A DNA stretch of 64,000 nt, taken from the NCBI RefSeq assembly GCF_014873755.1, contig NZ_JADBEG010000001.1:2916501-2980500 (forward strand), given 5' to 3'. The position numbers and the translations under genes were made by a program. The first letter of the stretch is position 1, and the number at the start of each line of letters is the position of its first letter. Origin of the DNA: Amycolatopsis lexingtonensis (GTDB taxonomy: Bacteria; Actinomycetota; Actinomycetes; Mycobacteriales; Pseudonocardiaceae). The notes under the pieces were generated by a model. It was not told the DNA's origin. It worked only from the letters and a program-made list of their open reading frames with translations, and made no database searches. Positions 33,482 to 42,722 of this stretch are shown here, one piece after another.

Positions 33482-34585
33482 TCAGCGGTCCTGGCGGTAG
33501 CGCCGGAGTTTTTCGGGATCGATCTCGGCACCGAGGCCGGCGCCGGGGCGGACGGCGAGTTCGCCGTCGCTGATGCACATCGGTTCGGCGAGCAGGTCGT
33601 CGCTCATGTCGAGGAAGTTGGACAGCTCGCCGGCGCGCCGTGAAGTCAGCTCGTACGCCGCCCCGAAGGCGACGGTGCACAGCGAACCGAGCTGGCCGTC
33701 GATCTGGTTGCCCATCACGACTTCCAGGCCGAGGCCCTCGGCGAGGTGGTGGGTGCGCTGCGACCGCGTGAAGCCGGTGCGCGCGGTCTTGATGCTCACC
33801 GCCGTCGCGGACCCGCCGAGGATCTCGCGGGTGACGTCGGCGGGCGTCACGGCCGACTCGTCGGCGATGAACGGGACGTCCAGCCGCTGCACGAGCCACC
33901 GCCGGCCCAGCACGTCGTCGGCCGGGCACAGCTCCTCCGCGAAGAGGAGGTCCAGATCGGCCATCTCCTTCATCGCGCGCGCCGACTCGGCGGCGGTCCA
34001 GCCGCGGTTGCCGTCGACGTAGAGGTCGGCGCTGTCACCGAAGTGCTCCCGCAAGGCACGCACGACCGCGGTGTCCAGCGACGCCGGGCGGCGGCCCACC
34101 TTGACCTTGAACGTCGTGATGCCGTGGGTCTGGCGCATCTTCTCGGCCTCGGCGACCATCGCCGCGGGCTCGTCGAACCCGAGCATGTGCGCCACGCGCA
34201 TGCGGTCGGTGTAGCCGCCGAGCAGCTCGGTCACCGACACGTCGAGGCTGCGCCCGAGCGCGTCCCAGATCGCCATGTCGATGGCGGACTTCGCGGCCGG
34301 GTTGCCGACCGTCCGGGACAGTCGCGTGTGGACGGTCTCGCGGTCGAGCAGGCTCAGCCCGACGACCTGCGGCGCGAAGATCGAGTCGATGACGGCGACG
34401 ATCCCGGCCTGGGTCTCGCCGTAGGTGAACGGCCGCGGGGGCGCCTCGGCCACGCCCACGACGCCGTCGTCGGTGTGCACCCGCACGAGGACGTGCTCGG
34501 CGGTGCGCACCTCGCCGGAGGCGAACCGCAGCGGCTTGCGGTACGGGATCGCGAACGGGATCGCCTCGACGTGCGTGATCTTCAT
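33482..34585 (-). CDS. catB: Muconate cycloisomerase
   Basis: 367 residues, enolase superfamily. Catalytic KxK is in TTFKVKVGRRP; metal ligands lie in LYVDGNRGW, LLFAEELCPADD and PFIADESAV; a second Lys is in AVSIKTARTGF. This is the MLE-subgroup arrangement. It cyclises cis,cis-muconate to muconolactone. Its ATG overlaps the LysR stop, so regulator and enzyme are co-translated. Confidence 0.95.
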   Translation of the reverse strand: MKITHVEAIPFAIPYRKPLRFASGEVRTAEHVLVRVHTDDGVVGVAEAPPRPFTYGETQAGIVAVIDSIFAPQVVGLSLLDRETVHTRLSRTVGNPAAKSAIDMAIWDALGRSLDVSVTELLGGYTDRMRVAHMLGFDEPAAMVAEAEKMRQTHGITTFKVKVGRRPASLDTAVVRALREHFGDSADLYVDGNRGWTAAESARAMKEMADLDLLFAEELCPADDVLGRRWLVQRLDVPFIADESAVTPADVTREILGGSATAVSIKTARTGFTRSQRTHHLAEGLGLEVVMGNQIDGQLGSLCTVAFGAAYELTSRRAGELSNFLDMSDDLLAEPMCISDGELAVRPGAGLGAEIDPEKLRRYRQDR

Positions 34586-35490
34586 CGGCTGACCTCCGAG
34601 GGTGGCCGGGTGGACGGGAAGACGTCCTCGAGCGCGGCGAGGACGGTCGAAACGAGCGGGGACCGGGTTTCGCGGTGCCAGGCGAGCGCGAGTTCGACGC
34701 TCGCCGCTCCCGCCACGTCCCGGAAGACGACGCCGGCCAGGGGCAGCGACCGCGCCGACGCGGGCACGACGCCGATGCCGAGGCCGCCGGCGACCAGCGC
34801 GAGCAGCGGCGCGGTGCCGGGTGCCTCGTGCTGGCGGCGCGGGGTGAAGCCCGCTTCGCGGCAGCTGCGCGCGACCGCTTCGTGCACCACCGAGTTGCGC
34901 CCGGTGTAGGTCACCAGCGGCTCGGCCCGCAGGTCGCTCATCGCCACCACCGGCTCGACCGCGAGCCGGTGGTCGGCCGGGACCGCGAGGATGAGCGGCT
35001 CGGCCTCGATCACGCGGAACGCGATGTCGTCCCCGGTCACCGGCGGGCGCAGCACGCCGATGCCGAGCGTGCCGGCCCGCAGGAGCTCGCACTGTTCGGC
35101 GGTGAGCAGGTCGGCGCGGACTTCCAGCTCGACCTGCGGCACCCGCTGGGCGAGCGCCCGGGCCAGGTGCGGCAGGTGGGAGAACGCGGCCGTCCCGGTG
35201 AAGCCGATCCGGACCAGGCCGAGCTTGCCCTCGCCGATGCGCCGGACCCCGCGCACCCCGGCGTCGACGGCGGCGAGCACGTGCCGGGCCTCGGCGAGGA
35301 AGAACTCGCCCGCCGGGGTGACGCTGACCTGGCGGGTGGTGCGGGCCAGCAGGGCCACGCCGAGCTCGTCCTCCAGCTGCCGGATGGCGTGCGACAACGC
35401 CGGCTGGGCGATGTGCAGCCGCTCGGCGGCGCGGCCGAAGTGGCACGTCTCGGCGACGGTGGCGAAGTAGCGCAGGTGACGGAGTTCCAC
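34582..35490 (-). CDS. LysR family regulator of the cat/ben genes
   Basis: 302 residues from the GTG at 35490. N-terminal helix-turn-helix VELRHLRYFATVAETCHFGR, AQPALSHAIRQLEDELGVAL matches the CatR/BenM subgroup, which senses muconate and benzoate. It is unusual in being the first gene of the cat operon rather than facing it, and it faces benA instead, so one site could control both directions. Confidence 0.9.
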   Translation of the reverse strand: MELRHLRYFATVAETCHFGRAAERLHIAQPALSHAIRQLEDELGVALLARTTRQVSVTPAGEFFLAEARHVLAAVDAGVRGVRRIGEGKLGLVRIGFTGTAAFSHLPHLARALAQRVPQVELEVRADLLTAEQCELLRAGTLGIGVLRPPVTGDDIAFRVIEAEPLILAVPADHRLAVEPVVAMSDLRAEPLVTYTGRNSVVHEAVARSCREAGFTPRRQHEAPGTAPLLALVAGGLGIGVVPASARSLPLAGVVFRDVAGAASVELALAWHRETRSPLVSTVLAALEDVFPSTRPPSEVSR

Positions 35491-35573
35491 GGTGAGCCTC
35501 CTCCCGGTGCCGTTGTCGCCGATCACCTCACGGTAAGGAGCAAGCTGATCGAAGACAAAGACCTGATGTCGAG

Positions 35574-35596
35574 TGATCCATAAACAGTAGCTATCA
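35574..35596. promoter_or_regulatory. Candidate LysR site in the cat-ben divergent region
   Basis: TGAT (35574-35577) and ATCA (35593-35596) form a dyad with a 15-base spacer inside an A/T-rich island that also holds ATAAACAGTAGCTAT. It lies 84 bases upstream of the LysR start and 70 upstream of benA. Confidence 0.35.
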
Positions 35597-35665
35597 ATCG
35601 CACCCTGGGTCAGGTCTAGGCAGATGTCCGGTGTGACCGACCGCACGGCCTGTCATGGTCGATCC

Positions 35666-37027
35666 ATGACCGAGATGCTGGAGCACGTGTCCGCCGTCGT
35701 CGCCGACGCCGTCGTCGAAGACCCCGAAGCCGGCGTCTACCGCGCCAACCGGCGGATCTTCACCGACGAAGGGGTCTTCGAGCTGGAGATGAAGCACATC
35801 TTCGAGGGCAACTGGATCTACCTCGCCCACGAGAGCCAGCTGCCGGACCCCGGCGACTACTTCACGACGTACATCGGGCGCCAGCCGGTCGTCATCACCC
35901 GGGACGCCGGCGGCGAGCTGCACTGCCTGATCAACGCCTGCGCCCACCGCGGGGCGATGGTCTGCCGCCGCAAGACCGACAACCGCACCACGCTGACCTG
36001 CCCGTTCCACGGCTGGACGTTCCGCAACGACGGCAAGCTGCTCAAGGTCAAGGACCCCGACGGCGCCGGCTACCCGGACAGCTTCGACACCGGCGGCTCG
36101 CACGACATGACGCGCGTCGCCCGCTTCGACTCCTACCGCGGCTTCCTGTTCGGCAGCCTCAACCCGGACGTCACGACCCTGGAAGAGCACCTCGGCGACA
36201 CCACCAAGGTGATCGACATGCTCGTCGACCAGTCCCCCGACGGCCTCGAGGTGCTGCGCGGCGCGTCGACCTACACCTACGACGGCAACTGGAAGGTGCA
36301 GGCCGAGAACGGCGCCGACGGCTACCACGTCACCGCGACGCACTGGAACTACGCGGCGACGACCGCCCGGCGGAACACCGGCGAGTCCAAGAACAGCACC
36401 AAAACGCTCGACGCGGGCAGCTGGGGCAAGTCCGGCGGCGGCTACTGGTCCTACCCGAACGGGCACCTGTGCCTGTGGACGTGGGCGGGCAACCCGCAAG
36501 ACCGTCCACTGTGGAACCGCATGGCGGAGCTGAAGGAGAAGTTCGGCGACGCCAAGGGCGAGTTCATGGTCCGCGGGTCCCGCAACCTCTGCCTGTACCC
36601 GAACGTGTACCTGATGGACCAGTTCTCCACCCAGATCCGGCACTTCCGGCCGATCGCGCCGGACAAGACCGAGGTCACCATCTACTGCATCGCACCCAAG
36701 GGCGAGAGCGCCGACGCACGGGCGTGGCGGATCCGCCAGTACGAGGACTTCTTCAACGCCTCCGGCATGGCCACCCCGGACGACCTCGAGGAGTTCCGCT
36801 CCTGCCAGCTCACCTTCCGCGCCACCGCCGCGCCCTGGAACGACATGAGCCGCGGCGCGCGGCACTGGCTCACTGGCCCGGACGAAGTGGCCGAGGCCCT
36901 GGGCATGACGGGCGTGATCTCCGCGGGCAAGAAGAACGAGGACGAGGGCCTCTACCCCGTCCAGCACGGCTACTGGCGCGAGACCATGCAGGCCGCGATC
37001 GCCGCCGAGCGAGGAGAAACCCGATGA
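35666..37027 (+). CDS. benA: Benzoate 1,2-dioxygenase large subunit
   Basis: 453 residues from the ATG at 35666 (an upstream ATG at 35624 is possible). Rieske site: [11 protein letters not shown] and CPFHGWTF (Cys-His, Cys-His). The mononuclear iron site begins with [16 protein letters not shown] (two His). Size and motifs match BenA/XylX, which dihydroxylates benzoate to a 1,2-cis-diol-1-carboxylate. No clear ribosome site precedes the start. Overlaps benB by 4 bases. Confidence 0.95.
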   Translation: MTEMLEHVSAVVADAVVEDPEAGVYRANRRIFTDEGVFELEMKHIFEGNWIYLAHESQLPDPGDYFTTYIGRQPVVITRDAGGELHCLINACAHRGAMVCRRKTDNRTTLTCPFHGWTFRNDGKLLKVKDPDGAGYPDSFDTGGSHDMTRVARFDSYRGFLFGSLNPDVTTLEEHLGDTTKVIDMLVDQSPDGLEVLRGASTYTYDGNWKVQAENGADGYHVTATHWNYAATTARRNTGESKNSTKTLDAGSWGKSGGGYWSYPNGHLCLWTWAGNPQDRPLWNRMAELKEKFGDAKGEFMVRGSRNLCLYPNVYLMDQFSTQIRHFRPIAPDKTEVTIYCIAPKGESADARAWRIRQYEDFFNASGMATPDDLEEFRSCQLTFRATAAPWNDMSRGARHWLTGPDEVAEALGMTGVISAGKKNEDEGLYPVQHGYWRETMQAAIAAERGETR

Positions 37028-37530
37028 CGACCGCCGAAAAGACGATCACCCAGCACGACATCGAGCAGTTCCTCTACCGCGAAGCCCGCTACCTCGACGA
37101 CCGCGAGTTCGAGAAGTGGCTGGAGTGCTACGCCGACGACGTCGTCTACTGGATGCCGTCCTGGGGCGACGACGACCTGCTGACCGAAGACCCGCAGACG
37201 TCGATCTCGCTGATCTTCTACCCGGACAAGGGCGGCCTGGAGGACCGGGTGTTCCGCATCCGCACCGAACGCTCGAGCGCGACGTCGATCCCGGAGCCGC
37301 GGACCAGCCACAACATCACCAACGTCGAGCTGATCGAACGGCGCGGGGAGGTCGTGGACGTCCGGTTCAACTGGCACACCATGTACTTCCGGTACAAGAC
37401 CGTGGCCCCGTACTACGGGACTTCGTTCTACACCATCGACTTCTCCGGCCCCGCGCCGCTGATCCGCCGCAAGACCGTGGTGCTCAAGAACGACTACATC
37501 CACCACGTCGTCGACGTCTACCACATCTGA
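37024..37530 (+). CDS. benB: Benzoate 1,2-dioxygenase small subunit
   Basis: 168 residues, cone-shaped NTF2-like fold. [40 protein letters not shown] and [20 protein letters not shown] are typical of BenB. It has a structural role in the alpha3-beta3 oxygenase. The ATG overlaps the benA stop, and the fused reductase follows after 9 bases. Confidence 0.94.
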   Translation: MTTAEKTITQHDIEQFLYREARYLDDREFEKWLECYADDVVYWMPSWGDDDLLTEDPQTSISLIFYPDKGGLEDRVFRIRTERSSATSIPEPRTSHNITNVELIERRGEVVDVRFNWHTMYFRYKTVAPYYGTSFYTIDFSGPAPLIRRKTVVLKNDYIHHVVDVYHI

Positions 37531-37539
37531 GGTCCCGTC

Positions 37540-39993
37540 ATGACGCACCAAGTCGCACTGTCCTTCGAGGACGGTGTCACCCGGTTCATCACGTGCGCGC
37601 CGGACCAGACGGTCGCGGACGCGTCCTACCGCCAGCGCATCAACATCCCGCTGGACTGCCGCGACGGCGCCTGCGGCACGTGCAAGGCGTTCTGCGAGTC
37701 CGGCGAGTACGACGGCGGCACCTACATCGACGACGCGCTCACCGCCGACGAAGCCGGACGCGGGTACGTGCTGCCGTGCAGCATGAAACCCAAGTCGGAC
37801 CTGGTCCTGCGGATCGCGAGCACGTCGGCGGTCGCCAAGACGCAGGCCGCCACCTACCCGGCGACGATCACCGCGCTCGACCGGCTCTCCCCCACGACCA
37901 TGGCGGTCACCCTGGAGACGCCGGAGCGGGACAAGCTGGCTTTCCTGCCCGGCCAGTACGTCAACATCGCCGTGCCCGGCACCGGCGAATCCCGGTCGTA
38001 CTCCTTCAGCAACGCCCCCGACGAGAAGCACCTGACGTTCCTGGTGAAGATCACGCCCGGCGGCGTGATGTCGGAATACCTGACCGGGCGGGCGAAAACC
38101 GGCGACGAGCTGACCTTCACCGGCCCGCACGGCAGCTTCTTCCTGCGGGAGACCGACCGCCCGGTGCTCCTGCTGGCCGGCGGCACCGGGCTCGCGCCGA
38201 TCCTGTCGATCCTGCGCACCCTGCGGGCGGCCGGATCCACCCGGCCCGTCCACCTGATCTACGGCGTCAGCACCGACGACGACCTCGTCGAAGTCGAAAC
38301 GCTCGAGGAGCTGGCCGCCCAGGTCGAGAACCTCACCTGGGACCACTGCGTGGCCGATCCGGGCAGCACCGCGCCCCACAAGGGGTACGTCACGACGCTC
38401 ATCCGGGACGAGCACCTGCACGGCGGCGACGTCGCGGTCTACCTGTGCGGGCCGCCGCCGATGGTCGAGGCCGTCCGCGAGCACTTCAGCGGCGCCGGGT
38501 TCGAGCCGACCGGGTTCTACTACGAGAAGTTCGCCCTCGCCGCGACGCCGGTTCCCGAACCCGTCTCGGTGCCCGAGCCCGTCGTGGAGCAGCCGCCCGC
38601 GAGCCGCGGCCTGGGCGGGCAGGACCTGTTCCCGGCCGTCGCGGTCGACCCCCTGTGGGCGGGGACACCGCTCTCGGCCACCGCCGAGGCCGCCGTCGCC
38701 CGGACGATCGCGGGACAGGACGTGTTCCCGGCGCCGCCGTCGTCCGGCCACTACGAGATCGGCGAAGAACACCCGTCGGTGCACGAGTCGGACGCGGTGT
38801 TCGAAGCGCGTCAAGCCCTCGAACTGGGCGCGCTGGAACTCACCATCGGCCGGCTGGATTCCCGGCAGCTCGCCGGGTACCGGCTGCTCGCCGAGTCGGC
38901 GGTGCCCTATGTGGACGGTGACCGGTTCGTCGACGCCGCCGCCTACACCGAGGCCAACGCCGCGTTCCACGACTACCTGTTCACCCTCACCGGCAACGAG
39001 CACCTCCTGCAGGCCTACCGCGCGCTCGGCGTCAAGGGCCACATGGAGACCACGCTGCGGAACGCGACCTGGTGCCACCCGCGCTGCACGCAGGACCACC
39101 TCGACATCGTCACCGCCTTCGAAGCGGGCGACCGCGCCACGGCCCGCCGGCTGATCGCCGAACACGCCGGCCGTTCGAAGCTGACCACCCGCCGGGCGAT
39201 GGCCACCGAGCCCGCGCGGCCGGCGTTCGTCACGCCTGGCCGGTTCGACGGCAGGGTCGTCGTCGTCACCGGCGCCGCCCAGGGCATCGGCGAGCGGACC
39301 GCACGTCGGATCGCGGCCGAAGGGGGCTCGGTCGTCCTGGCCGACCGCTCCGATCTGGTCCACGACGTCGCCGGCGAACTCGCGGGCGAGGCCGTGGTCG
39401 CCGACCTGGAGACCTGGGCGGGCGCGCAGGCCGTGGCCGAGGCGGCGCTCGCCCGGTTCGGGCGGATCGACGTGCTCGTCAACAACGTCGGCGGAGCCAT
39501 CCGGTTCAAGCCGTTCACCGAGTTCTCCCCGGCGGAGATCGAAGCCGAGCTGCGCCGGTCGCTGCTGACCACGTTGTTCGCCTGCCGGGCCGCGCTGCCG
39601 TCGATGTCCGCGGGCGCGGTGATCGTCAACGTCTCCTCGGCCGCCACCCGCGGCATCCACCGGATTCCCTATTCCGCGGCCAAGGGCGGGGTCAACGCCC
39701 TCACCGCGTCGCTCGCCTTGGAGTACGCCGACGCGGGGATCCGGGTCGTCGCGGTCGCCCCCGGCGGCACCGAGGCACCCCCGCGGCGCGTCTCCCGCGG
39801 CGGCTCGGCGTTGGAAACCGACCAGGAACGGGCCTGGTTCCAGGCCCACATCGACCAGACGCTCGAGTCGTCGCTGCTCAAGCGATACGGCACGCTGGAC
39901 GAGCAGGCCGCGGCGATCGCGTTCCTGGCCTCCGACGAGGCCTCCTACGTGACCGGGACGGTGCTGCCCGTAGCCGGGGGCGACCTCGGCTGA
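37540..39993 (+). CDS. benCD: Three-part fusion: BenC reductase, FCD sensor-like domain, BenD diol dehydrogenase
   Basis: 817 residues in one uninterrupted frame. Residues 1-~340 are BenC: 2Fe-2S ferredoxin (C40, C45, C48, C80), FAD site RSYSFSN (152-158) and NAD site GGTGLAP (214-220), ending FYYEKFA. A Pro-rich linker with two GQDxFPA repeats leads to an FCD domain (~412-550; YTEANAAFHDYLF, TQDHLDIV, EHAGRSK give the metal-ligand pattern of GntR-type FCD sensors) but with no DNA-binding helix. Residues ~569-817 are BenD: VVVTGAAQGIGERTA, NNVGG, PYSAAKG. The ends supply electrons to BenAB and oxidise the diol to catechol. An ATG at 39199 could start BenD alone. Confidence 0.93.
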   Translation: MTHQVALSFEDGVTRFITCAPDQTVADASYRQRINIPLDCRDGACGTCKAFCESGEYDGGTYIDDALTADEAGRGYVLPCSMKPKSDLVLRIASTSAVAKTQAATYPATITALDRLSPTTMAVTLETPERDKLAFLPGQYVNIAVPGTGESRSYSFSNAPDEKHLTFLVKITPGGVMSEYLTGRAKTGDELTFTGPHGSFFLRETDRPVLLLAGGTGLAPILSILRTLRAAGSTRPVHLIYGVSTDDDLVEVETLEELAAQVENLTWDHCVADPGSTAPHKGYVTTLIRDEHLHGGDVAVYLCGPPPMVEAVREHFSGAGFEPTGFYYEKFALAATPVPEPVSVPEPVVEQPPASRGLGGQDLFPAVAVDPLWAGTPLSATAEAAVARTIAGQDVFPAPPSSGHYEIGEEHPSVHESDAVFEARQALELGALELTIGRLDSRQLAGYRLLAESAVPYVDGDRFVDAAAYTEANAAFHDYLFTLTGNEHLLQAYRALGVKGHMETTLRNATWCHPRCTQDHLDIVTAFEAGDRATARRLIAEHAGRSKLTTRRAMATEPARPAFVTPGRFDGRVVVVTGAAQGIGERTARRIAAEGGSVVLADRSDLVHDVAGELAGEAVVADLETWAGAQAVAEAALARFGRIDVLVNNVGGAIRFKPFTEFSPAEIEAELRRSLLTTLFACRAALPSMSAGAVIVNVSSAATRGIHRIPYSAAKGGVNALTASLALEYADAGIRVVAVAPGGTEAPPRRVSRGGSALETDQERAWFQAHIDQTLESSLLKRYGTLDEQAAAIAFLASDEASYVTGTVLPVAGGDLG

Positions 39994-40010
39994 ACCCGCG
40001 TGAGGTGGAC

Positions 40011-42668
40011 GTGACACGACCGGCGCAGCCGCTGATCGGGCGAGCGGAGCTCGTGGCCGGGCTGGAGCAGGGCCTCCGGACCGGCCACAACCGCTTCGTG
40101 CTGCTGGCCGGGCCGCCCGGCAGCGGCACGTCGGCCATCGCCGCGCACCTCGCGCGCAGCCACCACGGCCCGACCCACCGCGCGACCGCGGCGGCGTGGG
40201 AGTCCCACTGTCCGTACGCCCTGCTCACGCAGGCGTTCCCCGGGCTCCCGACGTCCGAGCCGTTCCGCACCGCCGGGGAACTCGCCGCCCGGCTCGACCC
40301 CGGCACCCTGCTGGTCGTCGACGACGCCCACCTCGCCGACGAGGCCTCGCTGCAGACTCTGGCCTCCGCCCTGCGCCACCACCCGGACGCCCACCTGCGG
40401 ATCATCGCCACCGCCACCACCGGCGACCCGCGGGCGAGTGCCGCGGCGCTCGACCTGCTGCCGCGCATCGCGACCGACCACCCCCGGATCCCGCCGCTGG
40501 ACGCCGCGCAGATCAGCGAACTGGCCGCCGCCTACGGCATCGCGCTCCACCCTTCGATCGCCGAACGGCTGCTGCGCCACAGCCTCGGGCGGCCGAAGCC
40601 GGTGGTCGAGCTGCTCACCGAGCTGCCCAAGACGACCTGGACGCAGTTCGACCCCACGCTGCCCGCCCCGGCCACGGTCACCGCCCGCGTGCGGGACGCC
40701 CTCGCGGCGTGCTCGCCCCCGGCCCGGCGGTTCGCCGAGGCGGCCGCCGTCCTCGGCACCGATACCGCGGTGCAGGACGTCGTCGCGCTCGCCGGGCTCG
40801 ACGCCGGCCCGCTGGAGCTGCTGGACGAAACCGCCGCCGCCGGCCTCGTCCGGCTGGCCCCGCGCGGGCTCACCAAGGTCGGCCCGCCCGACCCGACGGT
40901 GCGCGCGGCCGTCCTGACCGAACTCGGCCCGGCCCGGCGCGCCGTGCTGCAACGGCGGGCCGCGGAGCTGGTCACCGATCCGGTCCGGGCCCTGCGCCTG
41001 CTGGCGGCCGCCAGCCCGGTGCCCGACGCCGCCGTCGCCGTCCGGCTGGACGACCTGGCCCGCGAGCGGGCCGCCGAAGGTGCCTGGGGCACCGCGGCGA
41101 CGTTGCTCAGCGACGCCGGCCGGCTCACCGACGACCCGCAGCTGCGGCAGGCCCGCATCACCCGCGCCGTCGACGCGCTGATCGGCGCGGGCGACGTGTT
41201 CCGGGCGGCGGCCCTGGTCCCGGAAGTGGAAAGCATCCGGGAAACCCCGCTGCGAGACGCCGTTCTCGGCTACCTGGCCGTGGTTCGCGGCCGCGCCACC
41301 GAGGCCGGCACCCGGCTCCGCCGCGCCTGGGACATCGTCAACCCCGAGCGCGATCCCGAGACCGCCGCGCTCATCTGCCAGCGCTACGTCCTCGACGCCC
41401 TCGCCCGCTACGACGGCCGCGACCTCGTCCGCTGGGCCGACCGCGCCATCGAGCTCGCCGGCGCCGACACCCCGCCGGCCGTCGAAGCCGCCGCCATCCG
41501 CGGCCTCGGCCTGGCCGCCACCGGCCGGGCTAAGCAGGCCCGGCGCGACTACGAGCAGCTCACCACGCGCCTGCGCCACGGTGCACAGGCGCAGCGCGCG
41601 ACGATGGCGCGCGGCTGGCTCGGTCTGCTCACCGACCGGCTCGACGACGCCCGCGTCGACCTGGAAACCGCCGTGCCCACCAGCTACCTCGGCGGCTCCG
41701 CGCGGATTTCGCTGTGGGCCCGCGCGTGGCTGGCGCGCACGCAGTTCCTCACCGGCGAACTCGACGACGCCCTCGCCACCGTGCGCGAGGCCTCGGATCT
41801 GCAAGAACGGACCGGCATCCTGCTGACCGGCCCGCTGCTGTCGTGGACGGCCGCGGCGGTGCACGCGCTGCGCGGCGAGTGGGACGCCGCCGAGGCCCAC
41901 CTCCTGCGCGGCGGCACCGGGGCGAGCGACTACCCGATCATGCGGATCCCGAGCCTGCTGGCGCGAGCGCACGTCGCCGAGGCCCGCGCCGACTCCGCCG
42001 GTGTGCTGCGCGCGCTCCACCCGTTCACCCGGCCGTCGCCGGAGTCCAGCGCCGACGAACCCGGCCACTGGCCCTGGCAGGACATGTACGCCCACGCCCT
42101 GATCCTGCTCGGCCGGCTCGATGAAGCCGGGGAATTCCTTGTCCCGCACGAAAAACTGGCCGCCAAGCGCGACCACGCGTCCGCGCGTGCCCGCCTCGCC
42201 GCGGCCCGCGGCCGCCTCCACGGCGTCCGGGGCGACGTCACCGGTGCGACCGCCTGTTTCGACGAAGCTCTCGAACTGATCAGCACCCTGCCCCTGCGTT
42301 ACGACCAAGCCCGCGTCAACTTCGGGTACGGCCAGACCCTGCGCCGTCTCGGCCGCCGCGCCCGCGCCGACGTCGCGCTCACCGCCGCCCGCGACGGCTT
42401 CGCCGCGATGGGCGCGACGACGTACGTCGACCGCTGCGACCGCGAGCTGAAAGCCGGCGGCGTCCACCTCGCCCGGTCGGACTCGACACTGACGCCGCAG
42501 GAGGAAGCCGTCACCCGGCTCGTCGCACGGGGGATGTCGAACAAGGAGGTCGCCGCGGAACTGTTCCTGTCGAGCAAAACCGTCCAGTACCACCTGACCC
42601 GCGTCTACGCGAAGCTCGGTGTCCGCTCGCGGACGGAGCTGGCGGCCCACCACCGCACCGAGGACTGA
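40011..42668 (+). CDS. LuxR-family ATPase regulator (LAL type) with altered Walker A
   Basis: 885 residues; GTG at 40011 behind GAGGTG. N-terminal AAA-like ATPase: Walker A is GPPGSGTS (34-41), where the invariant Lys is Thr; Walker B is LLVVDDAHLAD. A long helical repeat region follows and a C-terminal LuxR helix-turn-helix (LTPQEEAVTRLVARGMSNKE, LSSKTVQYHLTRVYAKLG). LAL proteins are large activators of catabolic or antibiotic genes. It starts 17 bases after the BenC-FCD-BenD fusion and is probably the ben activator. The Lys loss may weaken ATP hydrolysis. Confidence 0.9.
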   Translation: MTRPAQPLIGRAELVAGLEQGLRTGHNRFVLLAGPPGSGTSAIAAHLARSHHGPTHRATAAAWESHCPYALLTQAFPGLPTSEPFRTAGELAARLDPGTLLVVDDAHLADEASLQTLASALRHHPDAHLRIIATATTGDPRASAAALDLLPRIATDHPRIPPLDAAQISELAAAYGIALHPSIAERLLRHSLGRPKPVVELLTELPKTTWTQFDPTLPAPATVTARVRDALAACSPPARRFAEAAAVLGTDTAVQDVVALAGLDAGPLELLDETAAAGLVRLAPRGLTKVGPPDPTVRAAVLTELGPARRAVLQRRAAELVTDPVRALRLLAAASPVPDAAVAVRLDDLARERAAEGAWGTAATLLSDAGRLTDDPQLRQARITRAVDALIGAGDVFRAAALVPEVESIRETPLRDAVLGYLAVVRGRATEAGTRLRRAWDIVNPERDPETAALICQRYVLDALARYDGRDLVRWADRAIELAGADTPPAVEAAAIRGLGLAATGRAKQARRDYEQLTTRLRHGAQAQRATMARGWLGLLTDRLDDARVDLETAVPTSYLGGSARISLWARAWLARTQFLTGELDDALATVREASDLQERTGILLTGPLLSWTAAAVHALRGEWDAAEAHLLRGGTGASDYPIMRIPSLLARAHVAEARADSAGVLRALHPFTRPSPESSADEPGHWPWQDMYAHALILLGRLDEAGEFLVPHEKLAAKRDHASARARLAAARGRLHGVRGDVTGATACFDEALELISTLPLRYDQARVNFGYGQTLRRLGRRARADVALTAARDGFAAMGATTYVDRCDRELKAGGVHLARSDSTLTPQEEAVTRLVARGMSNKEVAAELFLSSKTVQYHLTRVYAKLGVRSRTELAAHHRTED

Positions 42669-42672
42669 CCGA

Positions 42673-42690
42673 GCCGTCCGCCCGGACGGC
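42673..42690. terminator. Hairpin between convergent genes
   Basis: GCCGTCCG (42673-42680) pairs with CGGACGGC (42683-42690) across 2 bases, between the stops at 42668 and 42723. The tight loop may open by one or two pairs; GCCGTCCGG at 42703 offers a competing pairing. Confidence 0.5.
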
Positions 42691-42722
42691 GCGGGAATCC
42701 ACGCCGTCCGGGAAGAACCGCG

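Noticed and set aside
36970..40017. A 1015-codon minus-strand frame across the ben genes
   Set aside because: Antisense shadow of benB and the BenC-FCD-BenD fusion, low-complexity translation and no recognisable motif.
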